Positions 19,901 to 27,920 of a stretch of 64,000 bases of DNA are shown in pieces (positions within the stretch are counted from its first letter, which is position 1; the number at the start of each line of letters is the position of its first letter). A model generated the notes under the pieces. That model had not been told where the DNA came from and made no database searches. It saw only the letters and a list, made by a program, of their open reading frames with translations. The stretch is from Halorussus lipolyticus (GTDB taxonomy: Archaea; Halobacteriota; Halobacteria; Halobacteriales; Haladaptataceae). The stretch is taken from positions 2,252,955 through 2,316,954 of the forward strand of contig NZ_CP119804.1 of NCBI RefSeq assembly GCF_029338375.1. Direction: 5' to 3'. The translations under genes and the position numbers were made by a program.

Positions 19901-20611
19901 GAAGACGGCGGACTTGTCCTGTCCGCTCCCCTGCTGTTCGAGGTGGAGGACGCCCGTGACTCTCACGTGGTCGCCGGGCGTGACCTCGCCGGTGATGTCG
20001 TCCTCGATGTGAACGTCGATGCTCTGGGGCGTCTCGCCGCCGCGAAGCCCCTCGGGACTCTCCTGTACTCGGAGTTTCTGGGAGTCTACGAACTCGGACT
20101 GGTCGAAGTTGATTTGGAAGGGTCCCTGTCGCTCACAGCCCTGACACTCGTGGGGTTCCTGAAAGTCGCCGCCGCTCTGGGGGATGTAGGTCAGCGTGCC
20201 GCACCGCTGGCATTCGAAGGCGGCCTCCTGAATCTTGGGCCGAACGTCGGTCGCCTTCCGGACGATGCCCTGCACGCTGACCAGCATGTTGACGTGTCGC
20301 GCCCGAATCTCCCGAATATCGGTCGTCTCCCCGAGGTTCTGGACGCGAACGTGGGCCTGTCCGAGACTCACGTCTACCGGGAGGTCGTAGAGACGGAGGG
20401 CCTCCTCGGCATACTCCTGTAGCTGTTCGGGTTGCGAGAGGTAGTCGTCGGCGAGGTCCGAATCGTATCGATAGAGGTCGGTCCAGTCGATGTAGAGCGA
20501 CCGCTGTTCGTTGGGGTAGTTCTGGGCGAGTTGCCCGATTTCGTCGCTATAGTACCGCCGGTAGAACTGCTCGAAGTTGTCTATCAGCTCCGTATTCTCC
20601 GCGCGAGCCAT
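16928..20611 (-). CDS. mcm: Replicative DNA helicase MCM containing an intein
   Basis: The 1227-residue precursor yields a 698-residue MCM after splicing, the usual haloarchaeal size. The N-terminal domain holds a zinc site (CQRC at 134-137, CQGC at 156-159). The AAA+ Walker A, GDPGTGK-S, is split by the intein after Lys331. Downstream are Walker B (VLADQGIAAVDELDK), the sensor/arginine finger SRFDLIF and a C-terminal winged-helix domain. MCM unwinds DNA ahead of the fork. Extein codons are GC-rich while the intein's are not. There is a single intein, no frameshift. The promoter region at 20612-20745 is truncated by the integrated element's attL. Confidence 0.96.
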   Translation of the reverse strand: MARAENTELIDNFEQFYRRYYSDEIGQLAQNYPNEQRSLYIDWTDLYRYDSDLADDYLSQPEQLQEYAEEALRLYDLPVDVSLGQAHVRVQNLGETTDIREIRARHVNMLVSVQGIVRKATDVRPKIQEAAFECQRCGTLTYIPQSGGDFQEPHECQGCERQGPFQINFDQSEFVDSQKLRVQESPEGLRGGETPQSIDVHIEDDITGEVTPGDHVRVTGVLHLEQQGSGQDKSAVFDVYMDGISVTIEDEQFEDMDITDEDKKEIVELSQDENIYEQMVGSMAPAIYGYDEEKLAMILQLFSGVTKHLPDESRIRGDLHMLLIGDPGTGKCVRGDTKVTLADGTEKPIREIVEANLDDPKPVDDGVYQEVDIPLPSMRGDGTLVEKRATKVWKRETPDEMYRIRTASGSELEVTPSHPLFVQSNGEFDAVRAEKIGKGDSIATPRILPTEGDDSLDVEYRESQSYNAVTLDLPDEWTPKLARLLGYIIAEGYVESRPNETGYVTVTNNDREILDDVAEALAGLGLNYTERSSRSGKAAKEISCSAGEFISFLKNLDPAIAEGSAEQRVPDALMRASSETKAEFLRAYVDSEGHVSAKQREISVASMSEELLEQVRSLLLSVGITSQLAERQNGSYRLRISGKQFQRYVERIGFVTDRKSTSAAEVDDGNLNTNQDVIPALSDDLYPIRDSLGLPQSNCGLPRSTYQHYERGDRNPSRDSLRTVVTTFEDRLKILRELRQKVENGDWEAVERARQELNVSQQKLADGIGVCQRSVSLYEQGEVIPDGGRVADAKDVVLDQIDDALDVADDVQALRSLVDSDITWDRIESIETVEPDYDWVYDLEVAGTHNYLTNNVVSHNSQMISYVENIAPRSVYTSGKGSSSAGLTAAAVRDDFGDGQQWTLEAGALVLADQGIAAVDELDKMAPDDRSAMHEGLEQQKISVSKAGINATLKSRCSLLGAANPKYGRFDQYEPIGEQIDLEPALISRFDLIFTVTDQPDEEHDKRLAEHILQTNYAGQLNTQRTEMSAPNISEEEVNNQTEEVAPAIDPDLLRKYIAYAKRNCYPTMTDEAMDTIRDFYVDLRTKGADEDAPVPVTARKLEALVRLSEASARVRLSDEVEVQDAERAVEITRSCLQDIGVDPETGQFDADVVETGTSKSQRDRIKNLKQLIAEIEEDYEEGAPVDEVMARADEIGMEQSKAEHEIDKLKQKGEVYEPSTDHLRTT
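18032..19618 (-). other. MCM intein with LAGLIDADG endonuclease and HTH segments
   Basis: 529 residues, from Cys332 to Asn860 of the precursor. It follows GTGK, begins with Cys and ends with His-Asn followed by Ser861, so all splice residues are intact. The endonuclease motifs read LLGYIIAEG (about 485-492) and LRAYVDSEG (about 585-593), each keeping an acidic active-site residue, so the enzyme may be active. Residues about 695-785 contain two helix-turn-helix-like units (STYQHYERGD and SQQKLADGIGVCQ), an unusual insert between the endonuclease and the C-terminal splicing block. Lower GC than the extein suggests transfer. Confidence 0.92.
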
Positions 20612-20745
20612 TCACCAGAAGCGTAATTCCTCCTTCGGTAAGAACCTTCGTAAAGCGGGGCGAAAGTGGAGCCATCGGTAGCGTAGTTATAAACGCGACA
20701 GTTTGAGATGTAGAGACCAGCGATGTAGCGCGGTAAAATTTGTAG

Positions 20746-20758
20746 TGGGACCGCCCGG
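20746..20758 (+). repeat. attL candidate: 13-nt copy of tRNA-Pro 3' end
   Basis: TGGGACCGCCCGG is identical to the last bases of tRNA-Pro at 48011-48023 and in the same orientation; flanking bases differ on both sides. Confidence 0.75.
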
Positions 20759-20787
20759 GGCGTATCCAGAATGTGCAGGCCTGTCAG

Positions 20788-20934
20788 CTAGCTGTTTATC
20801 GTCATTTTAGCCACTGAGCAGATAAACTCCAACATTAATATTATGAATAATAGCAGGGTTGTATGGATCAGTTCTATAGTTGGTAGTTCTTCGATAAAGA
20901 TGCCGACTACATGTCTTACGATCTCCGCGACCAT
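20788..20934 (-). CDS. Small predicted membrane protein
   Basis: A 48-residue frame starting at ATG 20934 (or GTG 20943). After an amphipathic N-terminus (MVAEIVRHVVG...) comes an uninterrupted hydrophobic stretch (LLLFIILMLEFICSVA, about residues 27-42) that is long enough for one membrane helix. It is divergent from the 21004 gene, immediately inside attL. No homology can be stated; the composition argues for translation, but the evidence is thin. Confidence 0.4.
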   Translation of the reverse strand: MVAEIVRHVVGIFIEELPTIELIHTTLLLFIILMLEFICSVAKMTINS

Positions 20935-21003
20935 CTTGGACACATGAATATAAAAGATAACCAAAAATGATTTACTTGCTTTTCTCGATATTGCTTGAAT
21001 AGG

Positions 21004-21336
21004 ATGACAGCACCGATAGTGAAATCGAACGCAGCAGATAGCACTGGTTGGGAAACACTACTTGAACTACCTCGAGATGATAAAGAAGAAGAGAGAGCAA
21101 GTGGAAGGTTACAGGGAATCGGAGTTGCCCAAGGGCACTGTGATACTCACTGGATTAGGGTTACATTAGATTCCAGAGTAATTGTGACAGATAAGTTAGT
21201 ATCTTCATTTCAAGACTACGGAAATGGAGGGATGACTCTAAATCTCCCCTTTTATTCGTCGATGAAAGTTGAGATTAAAGATGAACATAGAGCTCGCTCA
21301 CGCCCACGTTTTTGGGTGTCTGTTGTAGTTGATTAA
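21004..21336 (+). CDS. Hypothetical protein of the integrated element
   Basis: 110 residues from ATG 21004. The C-terminal half is beta-rich with Val/Ser/Asp (VRVTLDSRVIV-like stretches, ending FWVSVVVD), and no motif is recognised. A TATA-like ATATAAAAG lies near 20948-20956. AT-rich codons match the element. The next ORF starts 2 nt after its stop, indicating an operon. Confidence 0.55.
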   Translation: MTAPIVKSNAADSTGWETLLELPRDDKEEERASGRLQGIGVAQGHCDTHWIRVTLDSRVIVTDKLVSSFQDYGNGGMTLNLPFYSSMKVEIKDEHRARSRPRFWVSVVVD

Positions 21337-21338
21337 AT

Positions 21339-21533
21339 ATGATTGGTGAGATACTCATCTCATTGGCAGCTCCTTCCTACTTTCTGGCAAATACTGTCGT
21401 TCCCTCTTCGATTGAACTTCCTATTGAAAATCCAAGAGTAGCCAAATTCGTCCATGGCTTTATTTTACTCGTTGCTATGGCGGCCCCACTTGTTGCTGGC
21501 TGGAGCTACATATTATCGCATTCAAGTTGCTAA
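21339..21533 (+). CDS. Small two-helix membrane protein
   Basis: 64 residues. Hydrophobic segments at about 4-20 (EILISLAAPSYFLANTVV) and 40-60 (FILLVAMAAPLVAGWSYIL) suggest two membrane helices. It starts 2 nt after the preceding stop, and its 3' end overlaps the convergent 21530-21931 gene by 4 nt. Function unknown. Confidence 0.45.
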   Translation: MIGEILISLAAPSYFLANTVVPSSIELPIENPRVAKFVHGFILLVAMAAPLVAGWSYILSHSSC

Positions 21534-21931
21534 ATGCTATTCTGAGTTGAGTAGTACTTGGAGAGAAGTTGAATTGTCTCCTCAGTTGCTTCGTCTATGG
21601 GTCCATCATCCTGGATTGGATCATCAACCCCTCCAAGAGGAACCTTATTCCGTCGGAAAGTGACCCCGACCTTGTGTTTGTAGGAGACACCACTAATTTC
21701 ATCAGTCTTATGAACAACCACTCTTCCTGAAGACTTTTCTGCTTCGTAATCCTCGAACGTATTTATTATCTCGGCAAAATCGTCTAAGTCCAGTTCGGAG
21801 TCTGGGGTGAAGCACAACCCCTCCTCTTCGTCGTGGCCGATATCGCCGTAATCCGTGAGTCTTATTCCGAATTCTTTTCGAACCCAGCTGTCCACGGCGT
21901 CGGCGGCCTGTTGCGGATTGCGCACCGTCAT
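21530..21931 (-). CDS. Hypothetical acidic protein of the element
   Basis: 133 residues starting MTVRNPQQAADAVDSW, an acidic alpha/beta protein with several beta segments (RVVVHKT, KVGVTFRR). No family recognised. A good TATA box (GTTTTAAGC on the minus strand, 21958-21966) lies 27 nt upstream of the ATG. It converges with the small membrane protein. Confidence 0.65.
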   Translation of the reverse strand: MTVRNPQQAADAVDSWVRKEFGIRLTDYGDIGHDEEEGLCFTPDSELDLDDFAEIINTFEDYEAEKSSGRVVVHKTDEISGVSYKHKVGVTFRRNKVPLGGVDDPIQDDGPIDEATEETIQLLSKYYSTQNSI

Positions 21932-22174
21932 TGGATACCACGATAATCGTCAACGAAGCTTAAAACGTTTCGGTTGTTCCAGTACTGAGGACTGGTTAAT
22001 TGGTTATTATCGAGCTACTCATACCCTCTGAATCTATATTTCTAATATTATAGAAAGAATATAAAGGGCCGTTGGAACAGTTGTCAATCACTAGTTTCTC
22101 AGATAAAGTTTGATTCTCATATCTGGAGAAACGTAGCTCTTAGGGCTTCAGTAGCACATTTTCAGGGCATTAAC

Positions 22175-22247
22175 GATTCTGTGGTGCGTTTAATGATTAG
22201 GGAATGTTGACGTAGCAAAGAGCCGCGCGACACACCACCACAGAATC
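22175..22247. repeat. 73-nt unit bounded by 12-bp perfect inverted repeat
   Basis: Left arm GATTCTGTGGTG at 22175-22186 and right arm CACCACAGAATC at 22236-22247, separated by 49 nt. This could be the ends of a decayed insertion sequence, a MITE or a binding site. No target duplication is evident. Confidence 0.55.
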
Positions 22248-22770
22248 TCTCCGCGAATCCTCTACGTAACTGACCCCTCGGTCATATTTATGGGAGTCTG
22301 TCAGCCAACGCCGATAATACGTCGAACACAAAGATCCGTGTGGCCGGAAGTAAAGGCCCGTTCTCGATGCCGGAAAGTGGCTGGAGATGTAGTTCCAGGG
22401 CTACACAATCTGGAGTCGAGGGCTCACTAGGAAGAAGGAAACAATCAGGCCGCTTCGCAATGAACTCCTTACGCGATTGGGATCCGTTTTTGACTATACC
22501 AAATGGGGTGAGGATATCGATCATGTCGTTTAGGACGAAAAGGCAATGTAACGAGTACCACCACAACTGCCAGAACTGCAGTAGCGAGGAGTTGACTCGC
22601 GGGGCACCCGTCGGTACTGACTAATGACTTTCACCGCCGCTTGGAGCTAACCACCCCTCAAATAACAGTTAACCAAAATTAAAATAAACTTAATATTTAG
22701 AACATCAATCTTATCATCCTATAAGAATCTCAACAGAGCTATTCAGGTTGCATCCTTTGACGCCAATCAG

Positions 22771-22900
22771 CGATTGATTTCGTGTTCGTCTATCGTCGGC
22801 TCTGAGAGAAGGCACGACGGTAGCGACTCCCATCCAATCGTTGGATGAGACACGCACAATGACAAACAAGTCTACCAATCTCAAACTGAAGAGAACAGCT
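22771..22900. repeat. Repeat copy A (diverged, shared with 47827-47950)
   Basis: Shares CGATTGATTT, AGAGAAGGCACGAC and GTTGGATG in the same order and orientation with copy B just inside attR, with many differences between. Position upstream of the first integrase suggests recombinase arm sites or a decayed gene. Confidence 0.55.
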
Positions 22901-23069
22901 ATTAGGACCACGATGAACCATGGTCCTGCTGGCTGAGAGCTGTAGGGACATAGGCAGAGTCACAGAGTTTGGCCATAGAACCCGAACCAATAGTCGGTTG
23001 GTGAGTAGCCTTGATGACTGAAATCAGTATATGGGAGACGGCTACTTCCTGCCTTCGCCAAACAGAACC

Positions 23070-24083
23070 ATGTCCAACGACCTCGAACCCCTCGACCCAG
23101 CGACGGCCAGACAGATGTACCTCGACGAACGCCGCCACGAAGTGTCGGACGCAACCGTCCAGTCACACGGCTACCGACTCAAACAGTTCGTACAATGGTG
23201 CGAGCAAGACGGCATCGACAATCTGAACGATCTCTCAGGCCGCGACGTGCATCGCTTCCGGGTGAAACGCCGGAACGAGGACGAGCTCGCGACGCCTACG
23301 ATGAAAGGGCAGTTGGCAACGCTACGTGTCTTCCTTCGCTTCTGCACGACCATTCACGCAGTACGACCGGGACTTGACGAGAAAATCATACTTCCGAAGA
23401 TCACCGACGACGACGCACGCGACGAACTCATTGAACCAGAACGAGCGCGAAAGGTGCTGGAGTTTCTCGAAAAGTACCGCTACGCAGCGTTGGAGCACGC
23501 GTTACTGGAAGTTCTCTGGCACACCGGGTTGCGGATCGGCGCAACCATCGGACTCGACATTGAAGACTACGACGCGGACAAGCAGTATCTCAACCTCGTT
23601 CACCGTCCCGATGAGGGAACGTCGTTGAAGAACGGCCAGACCAGCGAACGACTGGTAGCGTTGAGTGACCGCGTTTGTCGCGTACTCGATGACTGGCTCT
23701 CGGTCAATCACTCCGGCATCGTTGATGACTACGGGCGGAGTCCGCTCTTTGCGACGAGAGGCAGTCGGCTTAGTCGAAATCGAGGGCGGACTATCGCGTA
23801 CCAGTACACGAGGCCGTGTATCTACGAGGATAGGTGTCCGCACGACCGCGATATCGAGACGTGCGAAGCCCGGCCGACGGAACAGGCTTACGCGTGTCCA
23901 TCATCTCTGAGTCCGCATCCGATACGACGTGGCGCGATTACATACCATCTGCAAGAGGATACGCCGGAGCAAGTCGTGAGCGACCGGATGGACGTTGGAA
24001 TGAACGTGCTTGACCGGCATTACGATCAACGGTCGAAGTGGGAGAAACTTCAGCAACGCCGACGGTATCTGCCCGATGAATAG
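23070..24083 (+). CDS. Tyrosine recombinase (XerC/D-like integrase)
   Basis: 337 residues from ATG 23070. An N-terminal SAM-like core-binding domain (about 12-100) precedes the catalytic domain, in which the active residues can be seen: Arg in HTGLRIG (about 162), the H-x-x-R box HPIRRG (about 291) and the nucleophile Tyr in LDRHYDQ (about 321). A Cys-rich insert (CIYEDRC...CEA...CP) lies just before the H-x-x-R box and may bind zinc. It is the integrase nearest attL, so it is the best candidate for moving the element. Same subfamily as the 31277-32404 gene. Confidence 0.88.
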   Translation: MSNDLEPLDPATARQMYLDERRHEVSDATVQSHGYRLKQFVQWCEQDGIDNLNDLSGRDVHRFRVKRRNEDELATPTMKGQLATLRVFLRFCTTIHAVRPGLDEKIILPKITDDDARDELIEPERARKVLEFLEKYRYAALEHALLEVLWHTGLRIGATIGLDIEDYDADKQYLNLVHRPDEGTSLKNGQTSERLVALSDRVCRVLDDWLSVNHSGIVDDYGRSPLFATRGSRLSRNRGRTIAYQYTRPCIYEDRCPHDRDIETCEARPTEQAYACPSSLSPHPIRRGAITYHLQEDTPEQVVSDRMDVGMNVLDRHYDQRSKWEKLQQRRRYLPDE

Positions 24084-24354
24084 AAGTTCGAATTAACACG
24101 TCGATACCAACGTACAAGGACGAACAACAGCTCTTAGAACAATCTTTGGGGGTGAACGAAAAGTCCATTCTGGGCAGACGCTTGATGTAGTGACTCAGAT
24201 CCTCCGAATTCTTGAAAATAGGATGCTGACGTTCCACAACCCCCGGAACCGTCGGTAGATATGTTTGCAAATGGATTAAGACCGAAGAGAGGGTAACCCA
24301 GTTAGGATATGAATCAGACACAAAGTTGATGACTCTATCATCTAATTTGAGAGT

Positions 24355-24897
24355 ATGAGCCTATTTGATAATTTATTCGGAGATGAAACCGGTACTGAAA
24401 ATCAACCTTCTTTGGCCGAACACGAGCGGTTTCCTGAAGACGAGTATGGGGTAGCGTACGCCGTGTCCGTCTACGATGAAGATATTTCTGCAGTAAATGA
24501 TCTTCTTGAAGTCGAGAAGAATACTCCACGAACTGAGTCTCCACTTATTAGAGAAGTACTAGAGGAATCCGACATACCAATGGGAGACTCAGTTGAGGAA
24601 TACCGAACCGATATTGACGGAATTATGGAGAGGTGGCGAGATCAAATGGAGTCTGATCCAGATAGTGTCTGGTGGCCAATTGGTGCTGATATCAGGTTCG
24701 AACTGTATCTCTCGTATTGTGAAAAACGAGCAGAGGTAGAGAGTGATCCCTTTGAGTTACCACAGTCAATTGGCCGCGTGTTATCGCTACTTGAACGCTG
24801 TCAGATCGCCCATGAGAACGATGCCAAACTCGCAGTTCTCCCAAGGGAATACATTCCTTTGGAAGAAGATATCGAAGGTAGGTATAGAGGATTCTAA
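24355..24897 (+). CDS. Hypothetical acidic protein
   Basis: 180 residues, rich in Glu/Asp, mostly helical, with Trp residues in WWPIGADIRFELYLSY near residue 102. No motif, signal or membrane segment. Atypical codon use agrees with the element. The next gene starts 45 nt downstream, so they may share a transcript although a separate TATA box precedes the latter. Confidence 0.6.
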   Translation: MSLFDNLFGDETGTENQPSLAEHERFPEDEYGVAYAVSVYDEDISAVNDLLEVEKNTPRTESPLIREVLEESDIPMGDSVEEYRTDIDGIMERWRDQMESDPDSVWWPIGADIRFELYLSYCEKRAEVESDPFELPQSIGRVLSLLERCQIAHENDAKLAVLPREYIPLEEDIEGRYRGF

Positions 24898-24942
24898 GCC
24901 AACTTCTTCACCTTTAATAATTCTTGTTCCAAATCTTGAGGA

Positions 24943-25869
24943 GTGAACCCGATCTCGTTACTTCCAAAGTCAGGAACGAATTTCAAACTCTACTACCTCG
25001 TTCCCATTTCCTTCGTCTACATGTTCTCCCAATTCGGAAACCAGACCTATTTGTTACTTTCGTTGGTTGCTTTGATTGGGGCAGCAAGTAGACACGTTGA
25101 AGGAGAGGCAATCTATGGTCCCGGAGGAGAGGAAATAGCAGAACTCAGCCGTGAAGAGAAGATACGTCGGATAGGAACACTGTTATTCAGGGACAAGAAG
25201 CCATACGGCTATTCTGCTACGTCTTGGAGCGAGATAATTGAGGAGGCCAGACTCAATTCTAAACTATGGGGTGTATTAGTAATTATCCTTGCCCTTTTCC
25301 AAGGTACTCTTTCCATTCTGTATCTATTTGCCGTATATGAGTTCTATTTACACCGGTTTGAAATCGATTTCATTGGCGGAGTATTACTCTTCTCTCTTAT
25401 CGCGCTGGTGGTCTATGGAGGGTTGAAAAACATCTGGCCAAATGCGAGCCACATGGATGAAGATATCCCCGAGATAGACCCCGAGTTACAGGATATTGTG
25501 GAGAAGTTCATGTATATGCTCTATGCGGAGGGCATAACTACGACTGGTGTAAGCTACGAGCCAGCTGAAGGAGGTCTGTTCGAAATCGCTTGTGAGGTTG
25601 ACTATGAGTACGGAGAAACGATGAAAGAAGATATTAACCAAATCGCTATTTTGTTCTGTTCGATTATCGACCGGTCACCCTACCCTATTAGCCGTGCAGA
25701 TTTCACCGTGGAGACTTCAGATGACATCGTTATCGATTTCTATATTGAGCCGGAATGGTGCCGAGGGGTTTTGAGTGGTGGACTCTCGTCGGACGAATAT
25801 CTCCAGAATGTGAATCAAACGGTGTCTATCAAGGCACCTGATAGAAAGACTATCGAGTCCGTATTTTGA
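24943..25869 (+). CDS. Predicted membrane protein with soluble C-terminus
   Basis: 308 residues from GTG 24943, preceded by a TATA-like CTTTAATAA at 24912-24920 and a GAGG element. Four hydrophobic segments at about 15-30, 34-47, 107-130 and 142-162 should cross the membrane. The C-terminal 130 residues look like a soluble alpha/beta domain (EKFMYMLYAEGITTTGVSYEP...). I do not recognise the family. Confidence 0.6.
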   Translation: MNPISLLPKSGTNFKLYYLVPISFVYMFSQFGNQTYLLLSLVALIGAASRHVEGEAIYGPGGEEIAELSREEKIRRIGTLLFRDKKPYGYSATSWSEIIEEARLNSKLWGVLVIILALFQGTLSILYLFAVYEFYLHRFEIDFIGGVLLFSLIALVVYGGLKNIWPNASHMDEDIPEIDPELQDIVEKFMYMLYAEGITTTGVSYEPAEGGLFEIACEVDYEYGETMKEDINQIAILFCSIIDRSPYPISRADFTVETSDDIVIDFYIEPEWCRGVLSGGLSSDEYLQNVNQTVSIKAPDRKTIESVF

Positions 25870-25941
25870 GCTGAGGATAGACTTCTCACGGTAGAGCTTC
25901 GCTTTGTGGCTGTGATTATAGAAGCATATCAGGACTCTTAG

Positions 25942-26277
25942 TACGAGCTGGGCGAGCGGGTCGGGGTCCCGCCCGCTCGTCGTCGGATTAGTGGTCCTCG
26001 GGATTGGGCTACGGATAGGAACCTCTCCCTCTGGCAGCAAGGCTTCGACGTGGAACAGTTCTTTGATAGGTGGATCCTCCTCAACGTGGTTGGTGTCGTG
26101 TTCGTCTTCGGGGTATTGTCGTTCGTGATTGAGAGTCTGTTCCCATTAGCCATCGGCGGAGGCGGGAATCTCACGAGTATCATCACTCACGCGGCTGGAT
26201 TCCTGTTTGGGATTCTGCTATCGACACTAACCTATGTCTCGAACATAGGATTCTCTCGCATCTCCGTCAGCGAATAG
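25942..26277 (+). pseudogene. Remnant of a rhomboid-like membrane protein (frameshifted)
   Basis: The frame ending at 26277 reads ...LWQQGFDVEQFFDRWILLN, a hydrophobic helix, then ITHAAGFLFGILLS, which matches the C-terminal H-x-x-G-x-x-x-G pattern of rhomboid proteases. Upstream that frame becomes Arg/Pro-rich, while an alternative frame shows a hydrophobic run (RPLVVGLVVLGIGLRIG). This suggests a frameshift near 26015 and loss of the N-terminal part with the catalytic Ser. The 3' end overlaps the convergent nuclease gene by 46 nt. Rhomboid assignment is tentative. Confidence 0.45.
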
Positions 26278-27578
26278 CCAGGTATATGAAAACTACTGGG
26301 CAGATTGATGTAGGGGTCTAAATTCTCCTCGGAACCTACAAAAGTTGCATAATTTAAACAATCTTCGTCATCCCACTCCATGTACTCCTTAGTAACCACG
26401 ACAACAGAAACTCGACTGTTAACGTTCAGCTTTCCACGGAGCCTCTGGTGAAGTTCTTCAAATTGCTCCTGAGATAGTTCATCAAGATACGGAACCTCGA
26501 TGTGGAGAATATTGGGGTCCTCCTTACCGAATTTTCCCCTTGCTGCATCAAATTGCCGAACAACGGGGGTTATGAGGTCGTCATCACCGTCGTACCTGAT
26601 GCCGACGAACATGGGGTCGAAATACTCCGTTGTCTTCGGAGAAACGGCTACTTTGTTCCCGTCTGGCTCAATCGTTGCACTTTCAAAACTATCGTACAAG
26701 TCCAGTTCCTCACCTGTCTTGGCGTAGATGGCTGGTTTGATATAGTAGTCGTAAAGGAATTCAAGTTGCTCATCAGAGTCCAATCCATAAGAAGGAATAC
26801 CCTTTGTCCGGGTATATTCCATGTAGGAAAGTATGTGAATATCCCCAAAAGGAGCCTCAATGTCTTTCTCTGTTCTTCGGTTCAACTCTGACGGTAAATA
26901 CTGGTCTACATTTTGGGCTTCTTTTGGAGAAGGCAATCGGTCGAGATCGAAGAGAAATATGCTGGGGTTGTGAGTTGCTGAGGTGATTCTGTTAATTAGC
27001 GATTCGTAAATTCCTTTTCGGTCTTTGATGCTCCCTGGCGTACCACATCGTTTGCACTCGATTTTGATTTCTGAATCTTGAAAGGGAATCCATAGATCAG
27101 GGGCCTTCTGGTTGCCCTCCTCGATGAAGTATACATCGTAATCCATATTGGCGTAGATGCTTCCGGCGCGAATTTCGGAAACGGTTTGTTGATATTCGTC
27201 GGGATTTCGGAGTCGAGGACGAGAAAAGTCAGCCAGGGACTCGTCAAGCCACTTGCCACTTGCTGTGACGATACCTGCTGAGTCTATTTCATGAAGGAAG
27301 GTACCGAAATTGATGAACCGAAGAGCTTGTTCCTGAGGTTTGCCTTCAGGGAAGAACTCGGGGAATCTCTTCTCTTTGTAGCCTAAGTAGGTTGCCGCAA
27401 AATTATATTGCATCAGTAGTTCTGGCGTTTCACCACCAGTTCGTAGGTCGGAATCCTGCCGGTTTTTGAAATGCTTCTGAAATTGCGCCGATAGCCAGTC
27501 TTCCCCGATGAAATCTACTGCCGTTTCAAAAGCCCTTTTTAGCTCCTTACGAGAAGATTTCTTGGCTTTTCCCGACAC
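26232..27578 (-). CDS. Predicted PD-(D/E)XK nuclease-like protein
   Basis: 448 residues. A strand-rich region holds the pattern Asp161...Glu174-Cys-Lys176 (APDLW ... IKIECKR) after an acidic residue near 134. This is the classic spacing of a PD-(D/E)XK active site. The rest is alpha-helical, and no helicase or methylase domain is attached. Similar solitary nucleases occur in restriction and defence islands, so a role against foreign DNA is plausible. The start codon at 27578 is chosen for MSGKAKKSSRKEL. Confidence 0.65.
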   Translation of the reverse strand: MSGKAKKSSRKELKRAFETAVDFIGEDWLSAQFQKHFKNRQDSDLRTGGETPELLMQYNFAATYLGYKEKRFPEFFPEGKPQEQALRFINFGTFLHEIDSAGIVTASGKWLDESLADFSRPRLRNPDEYQQTVSEIRAGSIYANMDYDVYFIEEGNQKAPDLWIPFQDSEIKIECKRCGTPGSIKDRKGIYESLINRITSATHNPSIFLFDLDRLPSPKEAQNVDQYLPSELNRRTEKDIEAPFGDIHILSYMEYTRTKGIPSYGLDSDEQLEFLYDYYIKPAIYAKTGEELDLYDSFESATIEPDGNKVAVSPKTTEYFDPMFVGIRYDGDDDLITPVVRQFDAARGKFGKEDPNILHIEVPYLDELSQEQFEELHQRLRGKLNVNSRVSVVVVTKEYMEWDDEDCLNYATFVGSEENLDPYINLPSSFHIPGYSLTEMRENPMFET

Positions 27579-27659
27579 GAATGTCTTCTATAAACTGTTA
27601 GGTAAAGAAAATTGCGCCGCCCTCCTGTTTATATGGAGCCTCCGCTTCCACTTCGCTAC

Positions 27660-27823
27660 TTAGCCCCAGAGATACATTCCCGCGCCGATGAGTATGCTGA
27701 TGAGCGTCGTGGCGTAGACCGTGACCTGAAGGATGGTAGCCCATTTGTCCCAGTAAATCGTCGTACTCGGCGCGTGCTGTTCGTATCGGTTGTCGGCTTC
27801 TCGGTGTCACTGTCGCTGTTCAT
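27660..27823 (-). pseudogene. Small single-helix membrane protein broken by a frameshift
   Basis: On the minus strand an ATG at 27823 begins MNSDSDTEKPTTD, but the strongly membrane-like continuation (TIYWDKWATILQVTVYATT then LISILIGAGMYLWG, stop at 27660) lies in another frame that has no start codon. A one-nucleotide change near 27780 would join them into a protein of about 54 residues. It may be a decayed gene or a sequence error. Confidence 0.45.
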
Positions 27824-27920
27824 AGTTGTAATTGTCAGGTGTCGGAAGTACCCTAGGATAGATTAGGTTTCCTTATCTTCAACAGAAAATAATTTCCCTG
27901 TAGTCTGGACAAATTGGTAT

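Larger units (their letters stand above)
21932..23069 (+). other. Intergenic region, 1.1 kb, with inverted repeats and a repeat copy
   Basis: No gene is convincingly supported. Open frames at 22288-22624 on either strand lack hydrophobic patterning and start context. The region holds a 12-bp inverted repeat (22175-22247), a near-palindrome at 22095-22130, and repeat copy A (22771-22900) just upstream of the integrase. Confidence 0.5.

Noticed and set aside
16919..20422. Plus-strand frames opposite mcm
   Set aside because: Same antisense effect; the mcm protein reads through fully with conserved motifs.
16928..20611. mcm as a disrupted or pseudogene
   Set aside because: The insertion is in frame, starts with Cys after GTGK and ends with His-Asn followed by Ser, so it is a splicing intein and not damage.
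22288..22624. Open frames on both strands in the left intergenic region
   Set aside because: No start context, no consistent hydrophobic or charge pattern and no preference for either strand.
27612..27866. 84-codon plus-strand frame upstream of the channel genes
   Set aside because: Overlaps the better supported minus-strand membrane-helix frame and has no recognisable pattern.
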